Source: Burkholderia sp. (lineage in GTDB: Bacteria > Pseudomonadota > Gammaproteobacteria > Burkholderiales > Burkholderiaceae). Taken from it: a stretch of 29,450 bases of DNA. A program made the translations under genes and the position numbers. Below are positions 15,402-22,030 of the stretch, piece by piece; the first letter of the stretch is position 1; each line of letters starts with the position of its first letter. The notes beneath the pieces are model-generated. The model was not told the DNA's origin, searched no databases, and saw nothing but the letters and a program-made list of their open reading frames with translations. The stretch covers positions 1 to 29,450 of the forward strand of contig JASLEG010000151.1 in NCBI GenBank assembly GCA_030151225.1, read 5' to 3'.

Positions 15402-16880
15402 TCACGCTGCGTCCGATTCCGCGGCGCGGCGCGGCACCGAATCCAGATAGCGTGCGAGAAAGGCGGCCAGCCGCGGGTCGCCGCAGTTCGCCACGTTGAA
15501 GCGCGTCCAGGTGGACGGCGACTGCTGCGGCGAGAACAGGCTGCCCGGCGTCAGCAGGAAGCCCTCCTCGTGCGCGGCGGCGGCCAGCGCGCTGGCATCG
15601 GCGCCGGTATCGGCCCACAGGAACATGCCGGCCGCCGGCATCATGAACAGCCGCATGCCCACCCGTTCGAGCATGCGCGCGGTCTTGTCGCGCACGCCGT
15701 CGAGCCGCCCGCGCAGCCGCTCCACGTGGCGGCGGTACTGGCCGTCGGTCAGCACCTTGTACAGCACGCGCTCGTTCAGCTCCGGCGTGGTCATGCCGGC
15801 CAGCATCTTCTGGTCGGTCAGCGCGGTGGCCACCTCGTGCGAGCACGCCACGTAGCCCACCCGCAGGTTCGCCGCGAGCGTCTTGGAGAAGCTGCCGAGG
15901 TAGATCACGCGCTTGAGCTGATCGAGGCTCGCGAGCCGCGTGGCCGGATAGCGCGCCGGGCACAGGTCGCCGTAGATGTCGTCCTCCACCACCAGGAAAT
16001 CGTAGGCCTCGGCCAGTTGCAGGATGCGGAACGCCTGCGCGGCCGACAGCGAGGTGCCGGTGGGATTCTGCAGCACCGAATTGATCACCAGCATCTTCGG
16101 GCGCCACTGCTGCACCAGCGTCTCGAGCGCGTCGAGATCGGGGCCGTCGGGCGTGTACGGCATGCCCACCAGGCGCGCGCCCTGCGAGGCGAAGCGGCCG
16201 AACATCTGGAACCAGGCCGGATCGCCGACGATCACCGCGTCGCCGGGCCGCACGTGCATGCGCGCGATCAGGTCGATCGCCTGCGTGACCCCCGACACCA
16301 GCACGATCTGCTCGGGCGTGGCGCCGATCTCGAATTCGGCGAGCCGCGTCTGCAACTGCTGACGCAGCGGCAGGAAGCCCTGCGCGTTGCCGAGGGTGAG
16401 CAGTTGCGCGCCGGTCTGGCGGCCGAGCGCGCGCAGGGCGCTCGTGATCAGCTCGCCGTCGAGCCAGCGCGCCGGCAGGTAGCCGAGCCCCGGCCCCTGC
16501 TCCGGGCTCACCGTATGCAGCATGTTGCGCAGCAGCCAGACCACGTCGATGGTGTTGTCGACGATCGGCGGCGGCGCGGCCTGCCCGGGGCGCGCCGATT
16601 CGCCGGGCAGCGCGGCCGGGGTGCGCTCGCGCACGTAGAAGCCGGAGCCGCGCCGCGAATCGAGATAGCCCTGCGCGACCAGCCGCTCGTAGGCCTCCAC
16701 CACGGTGAAGCGCGACACGTTCTTGTCCACCGCGAGCTTGCGGATCGATGGCATGCGCATGCCGGGCCGGAACACGCGCTCGTCGATGCGGCGGCGCGCC
16801 CACTGCACGAGCTGATCGACCAGCGTGAGCGTGGCCGTGTCGTGCGGGGCGGGAATCTGGTCGAGCGGTACGGTGGACAT
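15402..16880 (-). CDS. MocR-type regulator (GntR HTH fused to class I aminotransferase domain)
   Basis: This 492-residue cytoplasmic transcription factor is of the MocR/PdxR class. The winged helix-turn-helix covers residues 15-85 (MRMPSIRKLAV, VSRFTVVEAYERLVAQGYL, RRGSGFYV). The aminotransferase-like domain covers about 130-485, with NPTG at 272-275, VEDDIYGDL with D300/D301, and the PLP lysine K333 in GSFSKTLAANLRVGY, so PLP binding is expected. Such proteins sense an amino compound or PLP through the domain and usually control the adjacent divergent gene or themselves. Here the divergent neighbours are a VOC protein, an EamA exporter and an aminotransferase/RidA/PhzF set. An imperfect inverted repeat lies just upstream of the start, suggesting autoregulation. 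Confidence 0.92.
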   Translation of the reverse strand: MSTVPLDQIPAPHDTATLTLVDQLVQWARRRIDERVFRPGMRMPSIRKLAVDKNVSRFTVVEAYERLVAQGYLDSRRGSGFYVRERTPAALPGESARPGQAAPPPIVDNTIDVVWLLRNMLHTVSPEQGPGLGYLPARWLDGELITSALRALGRQTGAQLLTLGNAQGFLPLRQQLQTRLAEFEIGATPEQIVLVSGVTQAIDLIARMHVRPGDAVIVGDPAWFQMFGRFASQGARLVGMPYTPDGPDLDALETLVQQWRPKMLVINSVLQNPTGTSLSAAQAFRILQLAEAYDFLVVEDDIYGDLCPARYPATRLASLDQLKRVIYLGSFSKTLAANLRVGYVACSHEVATALTDQKMLAGMTTPELNERVLYKVLTDGQYRRHVERLRGRLDGVRDKTARMLERVGMRLFMMPAAGMFLWADTGADASALAAAAHEEGFLLTPGSLFSPQQSPSTWTRFNVANCGDPRLAAFLARYLDSVPRRAAESDAA

Positions 16881-17190
16881 CGCGGCCTCGGCGGAACTGT
16901 ACAGAAAAGTATCGCGACGATTGTACCGTTACTGTTCCGGTGCGCGCGATTACAGTTTTCAGGTAGTCGAAGTTTTCGTGCCGGGCGCCACGATCGGCCC
17001 GCCCCGCGATCCACACCGTATGCCGTGCCTGCCCGGATCCACCGCTCCGGCCCGCCCGCGCCGCCGCACCTCGCCCGTCGCGCCACCCGGCCCGGCAGGT
17101 TCCATCGCCGGACGTCATCCGTCCGCCCCGGCAAGCCCGCGTCACGACTTCGTCACCGTTTCACCCCCGTTTTCGTCGCCCGGAACCACC
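16881..17190. other. Divergent intergenic region between MocR regulator and VOC gene
   Basis: These 310 bases lie between two divergent starts. The regulator-proximal 100 bases are relatively AT-rich and carry the inverted repeat at 16893-16938, plus a TACAAT (minus strand, 16925-16920) that could be a -10 for the regulator. The remaining 200 bases are GC-rich; frames stay open there in several directions but show no recognisable protein. Confidence 0.6.
16893..16938. promoter_or_regulatory. Putative operator of the MocR regulator
   Basis: GGAACTGTACAG (16893-16904) and CGTTACTGTTCC (16927-16938) form an imperfect inverted repeat (9 of 12 positions), arm centres 34 bases apart. The left arm includes the palindrome CTGTACAG. 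It is 13-58 bases upstream of the regulator start and overlaps a candidate -10, fitting autoregulation. Binding is inferred from position and symmetry only. Confidence 0.4.
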
Positions 17191-17877
17191 ATGACCGCCA
17201 GACCGCTGAAGCTCGACCATCTCGTGATCGCCGCCCGCACCCTCGACGAGGGCACCGCCTACGTCGCGGACACGCTCGGCGCCGAGCCGGCCGGCGGCGG
17301 CGCGCATCCGCTGATGCGCACCCACAATCGCCTGTTCGGGCTGTGGGGGGGCGCCTATCTCGAGGTGATCGCGGTCGATCCGGACGCCCCGCCGCCGGCA
17401 CCGGGCGCGGCGCGCCCGCGCCTGTTCGCGCTCGACGAGCCGACCCTGCACGCGCGCATCGCCAGGCAGCCGGCACTCGTGCACTGGGTGGCGCGGGTCG
17501 AGCCGCCGCGCCATCTCGATGTCTGGCGTCGCCAGTATCCGGAGCGGATTCCGCCCGTGGTGCGGATGCGGCGCGGCGACTGGTCGTGGAGCCTGACCGT
17601 GCCGGCCGACGGCGCGTTTCCGTCCACCGCCGGCGGCCAGCCCGGGCTCGGCCTGGCGCCCTCGCTGATCCAGTGGGACACCGCGCGCCATCCGTCGCAC
17701 GCGCTGCCGCACGGCGACATCGCGCTCGACGCGTTCACGGCCACCCACCCGCAAGCCGACGCGATCGTCGCCCACCTCGACTGGCTCGGCGGCGGCCAGC
17801 TGCTGACCGTGACGGCCGGCGCGGCCGCGCTGACGGCGAGCTTCGACACGCCGAAGGGCGCGCGCACGTTGCGCTGA
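17191..17877 (+). CDS. VOC family protein (glyoxalase-like domain)
   Basis: This 228-residue cytoplasmic protein carries a glyoxalase-like domain of the large VOC type. The N-terminus LKLDHLVIAARTLDEGTAYV has the conserved histidine H10, followed by MRTHNRLFGLWGGAYLEVIA, the signature of this subgroup. A second half (SLIQWDTARHPSHALPHGDI) repeats the fold. Metal-dependent isomerase or lyase activity is possible but unproven. It is the first gene of a co-oriented row of five and lies divergently from a MocR regulator, which may control it. The ATG at 17191 follows GGAACCACC; in-frame upstream sequence back to 16825 is intergenic. Confidence 0.85.
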   Translation: MTARPLKLDHLVIAARTLDEGTAYVADTLGAEPAGGGAHPLMRTHNRLFGLWGGAYLEVIAVDPDAPPPAPGAARPRLFALDEPTLHARIARQPALVHWVARVEPPRHLDVWRRQYPERIPPVVRMRRGDWSWSLTVPADGAFPSTAGGQPGLGLAPSLIQWDTARHPSHALPHGDIALDAFTATHPQADAIVAHLDWLGGGQLLTVTAGAAALTASFDTPKGARTLR

Positions 17878-17944
17878 GCCGCCGCGCGCCGAACCGCCCG
17901 CCGTCACTCGCCCCCCATCCCTCTTTCACGGAACCCACCTCACG

Positions 17945-18856
17945 ATGTCCGATTCGCGCGAAACCCGGGGCATGCTGCTCGGCCTGCTCGGCGTGACGAT
18001 CTTCAGCCTGACCTTGCCGATGACGCGTGTGGTCGTCGCCGAATTCCATCCGCTGCTCAACGGCCTCGGCCGCGCGCTCGCCGCCGCCGTGCCGGCCGGG
18101 CTGCTGCTGTGGTGGCGGCGCGAGGCGCTGCCCACGCGCCGCCAGCTCGCGAGCCTCGCGGTGGTGTCGCTCGGCGTGATCATCGCGTATCCGGTGTTTT
18201 CGGCCTGGTCGATGAAGACGGTGCCGGCCTCGCACGGCGCCGTGGTCAACGGCCTGCAGCCGCTGTTCGTCGCGCTGTACGCGGCCTGGCTGTCGCGCGA
18301 GCGGCCCTCGCGCGGCTTCTGGATCAGCGCGCTCGCGGGCAGCACGCTGGTGATCGCGTTCGCGCTGCGCGACGGCGCGGGCCGCCCGCAGGCCGGCGAC
18401 CTGCTGATGCTGGTGGCGGTGGGCATCGGCGCGCTCGGCTATGCCGAAGGCGCGCGGCTCGCGCGACAGATGGGCGGCTGGCAGGTAATCTGCTGGGCGC
18501 TCGTGGTGTCGGCGCCGTTCCTCGTGCTGCCGGTGGGCTGGCTCGCCTGGGCGCACCACCTGGCGCACCCGGAGCCGGTGCGGCTCGCCACCTGGCTCGC
18601 GTTCGGCTACGTGACGCTGTTCTCGCAGTTCCTCGGCTTCTTCGCCTGGTACGCGGGCCTCGCCATGGGCGGCACGGCGCGCGTCGGCCAGGTGCAGCTG
18701 CTGCAGATCTTCCTGACCATCGCGTTTTCCGCACTGCTGTTCGGCGAAACCGTCACGCCCAGCACCTGGCTGTTCGCGGCGGCCGTGATCGCCACTGTCG
18801 TGCTCGGCCGCCGCACCGCCGTGCGCACCATGCCCCAACCCGCTCGCGCGAACTGA
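17945..18856 (+). CDS. EamA/DMT-family transporter
   Basis: This 303-residue inner-membrane protein has about ten hydrophobic helices in two EamA repeats (residues ~5-140 and ~150-290). Family-like features are SWSMKTVPASHGAVVNGLQP ending the first repeat and FFAWYAGLAMGGTARVGQVQ in the second. Members export amino acids or metabolites, and EamA genes are common neighbours of MocR regulators. It lies 67 bases after the VOC gene and 66 before an aminotransferase on the same strand, so it probably belongs to the same transcription unit. The direction and nature of the substrate are not shown. Confidence 0.88.
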   Translation: MSDSRETRGMLLGLLGVTIFSLTLPMTRVVVAEFHPLLNGLGRALAAAVPAGLLLWWRREALPTRRQLASLAVVSLGVIIAYPVFSAWSMKTVPASHGAVVNGLQPLFVALYAAWLSRERPSRGFWISALAGSTLVIAFALRDGAGRPQAGDLLMLVAVGIGALGYAEGARLARQMGGWQVICWALVVSAPFLVLPVGWLAWAHHLAHPEPVRLATWLAFGYVTLFSQFLGFFAWYAGLAMGGTARVGQVQLLQIFLTIAFSALLFGETVTPSTWLFAAAVIATVVLGRRTAVRTMPQPARAN

Positions 18857-18867
18857 ACCGCGCGCGC

Positions 18868-18873
18868 CATAAT
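18868..18873 (+). promoter_or_regulatory. Possible internal -10 before the aminotransferase gene
   Basis: CATAAT lies 50 bases before the ATG at 18923 in an otherwise GC-rich gap. No clear -35 is seen. Confidence 0.2.
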
Positions 18874-18922
18874 CGACGTCTCGCGACGTCCCCACGCTGA
18901 AGCTCCGATCGAGGAACCCACC

Positions 18923-20119
18923 ATGAACCCGAACGATCTGCCCCAACCGAACTGGCCCCTCTCCGAACGCGCCCGCAAGCTGACCAGCTCCGCGATCCGC
19001 GAGATTCTCAAAGTCACCGAGCGGCCCGAGGTCATTTCGTTCGCGGGCGGGCTGCCGGCGCCGGCCACCTTCCCCGCCGAGCGCATGCGCGAGGCGGCCG
19101 ACCGCGTGCTGCGCGACGCGCCCGACGCGGCGCTGCAGTACAGCGCGACCGAAGGCTTCCTGCCGCTGCGCGAGTGGATCGCCGAGCGCTACAAGGTGCG
19201 CGCCACCCAGGTGCTGATCACCACCGGCTCGCAGCAGGCGCTCGACCTGCTCGGCAAGACGCTGATCGATCCGGGCAGCCGCGTGCTGGTGGAAACGCCC
19301 ACCTATCTCGGCGCGCTGCAGTCGTTCTCGATGTACGAGCCGCGCTACGTTCAGGTGGCGAGCGACGACGCGGGCATGGTGATCGAGGCGCTCACGCCGG
19401 AACTCACGCAGGGCGCGCGCGCCCTGTATGCGCAGCCGAACTTCCAGAACCCCACGGGCCGCCGCATGCCGGTGGAGCGCCGCCGCGCGCTGGCCGACTT
19501 CGCGCGCACCAGCCCGTTCCCGGTGATCGAGGACGATCCCTACGGCGCGCTGAACTACCAGGGCGAGCCGCTGCCCACCATGCTGTCGATGGCGCCCGAC
19601 CACATCGTGCATCTCGGCACCTTCTCCAAGGTGCTGTCGCCGGGCCTGCGCATCGGCTACGTGATCGCGCCCGAGTCGCTGCACGTCAAGCTCGTGCAGG
19701 CCAAGCAGGCCACCGACCTGCACACGCCCTCGCTGACCCAGCGCATCGCCTACGAGGTGATCCGCGACGGCTTCCTCGACCAGCACATTCCGAGCATCCG
19801 CGAGCTTTATGCCGCACAATGCGACGCGATGCTCGGCTCGCTCGCGGCTCACATGCCCGAAGGCGTGACCTGGAACCGCCCGGAAGGCGGGATGTTCGTC
19901 TGGGTGCAACTGCCGAAGGGCATCGACAGCATGACGCTGCTCGAGGCGGCGATCGCGCAGCACGTGGCCTTCGTGCCCGGCGCGCCGTTCTTCGCCGACC
20001 ACGCGCAGGCCAACACGCTGCGCCTGTCGTTCGTGACCGTGCCGCCCGAGCAGATCGAGATCGGCGTCGCGCGGCTCGGCGCCCTGCTGCGCGAGCGGCT
20101 CGGCGCACCGGCCGCCTGA
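18923..20119 (+). CDS. PLP-dependent class I/II aminotransferase (2-aminoadipate/branched-chain type)
   Basis: This 398-residue cytoplasmic aminotransferase has no HTH domain. Signatures are ISFAGGLPAPATFP (38-51), QYSATEGFLPLREWIAERY (72-90), FQNPTG with N176, VIEDDPYGALNY with D204/D205, and the PLP lysine K236 in GTFSKVLSPGLRIGYV. The sequence pattern matches LysN-type 2-aminoadipate transaminases and related enzymes acting on several amino acids; the specific donor is not deducible. A GAGGAACCC ribosome site precedes the ATG. It is followed 52 bases later by a RidA gene, whose product would hydrolyse reactive enamines/imines released by PLP enzymes, and it resembles the sensor domain of the MocR regulator upstream in the same cluster. 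Confidence 0.92.
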   Translation: MNPNDLPQPNWPLSERARKLTSSAIREILKVTERPEVISFAGGLPAPATFPAERMREAADRVLRDAPDAALQYSATEGFLPLREWIAERYKVRATQVLITTGSQQALDLLGKTLIDPGSRVLVETPTYLGALQSFSMYEPRYVQVASDDAGMVIEALTPELTQGARALYAQPNFQNPTGRRMPVERRRALADFARTSPFPVIEDDPYGALNYQGEPLPTMLSMAPDHIVHLGTFSKVLSPGLRIGYVIAPESLHVKLVQAKQATDLHTPSLTQRIAYEVIRDGFLDQHIPSIRELYAAQCDAMLGSLAAHMPEGVTWNRPEGGMFVWVQLPKGIDSMTLLEAAIAQHVAFVPGAPFFADHAQANTLRLSFVTVPPEQIEIGVARLGALLRERLGAPAA

Positions 20120-20171
20120 ATCCGGCCCGGATCGCGGCCACCTTATTCATTCAACTGAGGACACAGCACAG

Positions 20172-20630
20172 ATGGCAAACGTCTACGACAAACTGAAGGC
20201 TCTCGGCATCGAACTCCCGAACGCGGGCGCACCGGCCGCCGCCTACGTGATGAGCGCGCAGAGCGGCAACACCGTGTACCTGTCGGGCCACATCGCCAAG
20301 AAGGACGGCAAGGTGTGGGTGGGCAAGCTCGGCGCGGACCTCTCGACCGACGACGGCAAGGCCGCCGCGCGCGGCGTGGCGATCGACCTGCTGGCGACGC
20401 TGCACGCGCACACGGGCGATCTGAACAAGGTCAAGCGCATCGTCAAGCTGATGAGCCTCGTGAATTCGACGCTCGAATTCACCGAGCAGCATCTCGTGAC
20501 GAACGGCGCCTCGGAGCTGATCGCCGAGGTGTTCGGCGACGCCGGCAAGCACGCGCGCTCGGCCTTCGGCGTGGCACAGATTCCGCTCGGCGCCTGCGTC
20601 GAGATCGAACTGATCGCCGAAGTCGAATGA
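20172..20630 (+). CDS. RidA/YjgF-family protein
   Basis: This 152-residue cytoplasmic protein belongs to the RidA superfamily, longer than archetypal RidA (about 128). The core reads NTVYLSGHIAKKDGKVWVG, VKLMSLVNSTLEFTEQHLV and GKHARSAFGVAQIPLGACVE. R129 aligns with the catalytic R105 of RidA, which supports imine/enamine deaminase activity. Family knowledge is that RidA removes 2-aminoacrylate and related imines. A GAGGA site precedes the ATG. The stop overlaps the start of the PhzF-like gene as ATGA, and the aminotransferase gene lies just upstream, consistent with a shared metabolic task. Confidence 0.92.
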   Translation: MANVYDKLKALGIELPNAGAPAAAYVMSAQSGNTVYLSGHIAKKDGKVWVGKLGADLSTDDGKAAARGVAIDLLATLHAHTGDLNKVKRIVKLMSLVNSTLEFTEQHLVTNGASELIAEVFGDAGKHARSAFGVAQIPLGACVEIELIAEVE

Positions 20631-21511
20631 CGGCGCGGCGCGTTCGCTTCCGTCAGGTCGACGTCTTCACGGCCGAGCCGTTTCGCGGCAATGCGCTCGC
20701 GGTGGTGTTCGACGCGGACGCGCTCGCGGACACCGAGATGCGGGCGATCGCGCACTGGACGAACCTGTCGGAGACGACCTTCGTCTGCACGCCCACCGAT
20801 CCGCAAGCCGACTACCGCGTGCGGATCTTCACACCGGGCGGCGAGCTGCCGTTCGCCGGCCACCCGACGCTCGGCACCGCGCACGCGGTGCGCGAGGCGG
20901 GGCTGATCCCGCGCACGCCGGGCCGGCTCGTGCAGCAATGCGGCGCGGGCCTGATTCCGCTGCGCGACCAAGCCGACGGCAGCCGGGCGTTCGCGGCCCC
21001 GCCCGCGCGCGTCACGCCGCTGCCGGAATCGGCATGGCCCGCGCTCGCGGCCGCGCTGCGCAGCGACGCGATCGTGTTCGAGGCCACCCCGTGCAGCGTC
21101 GACAACGGCGCGCCGTGGCTAGTGGTACGGCTCGCGAGCGCCGCCGACTGCCTGGCGCTCGCGCCGGATGCCGCCGCGCTCGGCGCGATCGTCGATTCGG
21201 TGGGTGCGCACGGCCTGGCCGTGTACGGACCGCATCCGGCCGGTGGCCCGGCCGACTTCGAGGTACGCTGCCTGATGACGGGCGCGCAATTCGGGGTGGG
21301 CGAGGATCCCGTCACGGGCAGCGCCAACGCAGCGATCGCCGGCCTGATGAAGGCGCAGGACCGCCGCCCCGGCGCCGCCTACACGGCGCGCCAGGGCACC
21401 GCGATCGGGCGCGACGGCCAAATCGCCGTCACCTATGACGACGCCGCCGATGCGATCTGGGTCGGCGGCCACAGCGTCACCGTGATCGACGGCAGCTTCC
21501 TGCTGCCGTAA
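20627..21511 (+). CDS. PhzF-family isomerase/epimerase-like protein
   Basis: This 294-residue cytoplasmic protein has the two-lobed diaminopimelate-epimerase-like fold of PhzF. The general-base glutamate is E49 in WTNLSETTFV. Other family motifs are RGNALAVVF (20-28), GGELPFAGHPTLGTAHA with H79, and GEDPVTGSANAA (225-236), where D227 is in the second half-site. PhzF itself isomerises dihydro-3-hydroxyanthranilate in phenazine synthesis, but no phenazine genes are nearby, and most family members have unknown substrates. The ATG overlaps the RidA stop, so the pair is translationally coupled. It closes the five-gene row and is followed by a hairpin at 21535-21555. Confidence 0.9.
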   Translation: MTARRVRFRQVDVFTAEPFRGNALAVVFDADALADTEMRAIAHWTNLSETTFVCTPTDPQADYRVRIFTPGGELPFAGHPTLGTAHAVREAGLIPRTPGRLVQQCGAGLIPLRDQADGSRAFAAPPARVTPLPESAWPALAAALRSDAIVFEATPCSVDNGAPWLVVRLASAADCLALAPDAAALGAIVDSVGAHGLAVYGPHPAGGPADFEVRCLMTGAQFGVGEDPVTGSANAAIAGLMKAQDRRPGAAYTARQGTAIGRDGQIAVTYDDAADAIWVGGHSVTVIDGSFLLP

Positions 21512-21534
21512 GCCCTTTCCGGCCTGCGCGTGCG

Positions 21535-21555
21535 GCCGCGGCTTCATGCCGCGGC
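21535..21555 (+). terminator. Candidate terminator hairpin after the PhzF-like gene
   Basis: GCCGCGGC-TTCAT-GCCGCGGC is a perfect 8-bp stem with a 5-base loop, starting 24 bases after the stop. The following bases (TCATCCTTCCC) are pyrimidine-rich but lack a true T-run, so termination may be weak. Confidence 0.45.
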
Positions 21556-22030
21556 TCATCCTTCCCTCAATTTCACCACGCTTTTGCCGCCGTTTTTTCC
21601 GTTTCGGCAGACGGCGCGCGCCGGCGGACCGTTGCATTGCGTGCCTCGGTTTTTGCCCTCGCTATCTAATTCCATTTTCAACCAGTAATATCGGGACCTA
21701 TCGGGCCCCGATCAGCAAGCCGTACCGCGTGGCCCGACGACGGGCGATCCACGCAATCGGGCGCCTCGTGGGACCCCGGATCCCGCCCGTCGACAGAAGG
21801 CCCGCGCCGGCAGCGGGTTCAATCGGAAGATCGGCCGCCGCGTGGCGGTGGCCAGCCGTCGAAGGAGTCGGACATCACCTCAATCGCGAACCGCGAGCGT
21901 CCCGCCGCGCGCCGCCCGGGCATCATCACGCCGGGCCGCTGCCGCCGCCCCTGCCCGCGAATCGCCGTGCCCGCCAGCCTGGTGGCCGTGATCCGAACCG
22001 TATTCATGCCGATCCTCCGTTAGTCATCCG
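21556..22030. other. Long intergenic region upstream of the GGDEF-EAL gene
   Basis: No gene is supported here. Bases 21580-21700 are noticeably richer in A and T, with T-runs near 21583-21600 and 21649-21654 and a TAATAT at 21686-21691 that could be a -10 for the downstream gene, though no matching -35 is seen. The rest (21700-22030) is GC-rich without recognisable coding; short open frames there, such as 21819-22007 on minus, show no family match. Confidence 0.55.

Noticed and set aside
13447..15450. Long plus-strand open frame opposite htpG
   Set aside because: It is the antisense shadow of a certain gene, caused by high GC at third positions; its translation is low-complexity His/Arg/Val-rich with no family match.
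15244..17145. N-terminal extension of htpG up to 1266 residues
   Set aside because: Only the part from 15243 matches HtpG; the extension is an out-of-frame reading of the MocR gene and crosses the sigma-32 promoter.
15291..17996. Plus-strand frame of about 900 residues across the MocR gene
   Set aside because: Shadow of the MocR gene, the divergent intergenic region and the VOC gene in a wrong frame.
20627..21511. Part of a phenazine biosynthesis cluster
   Set aside because: Only a PhzF-family protein is present, without other phz genes; the family is broad and mostly of unknown function.
21819..22007. 62-residue minus-strand open frame in the intergenic region
   Set aside because: No ribosome-binding site, no recognisable domain, and composition expected from GC-rich noncoding DNA.
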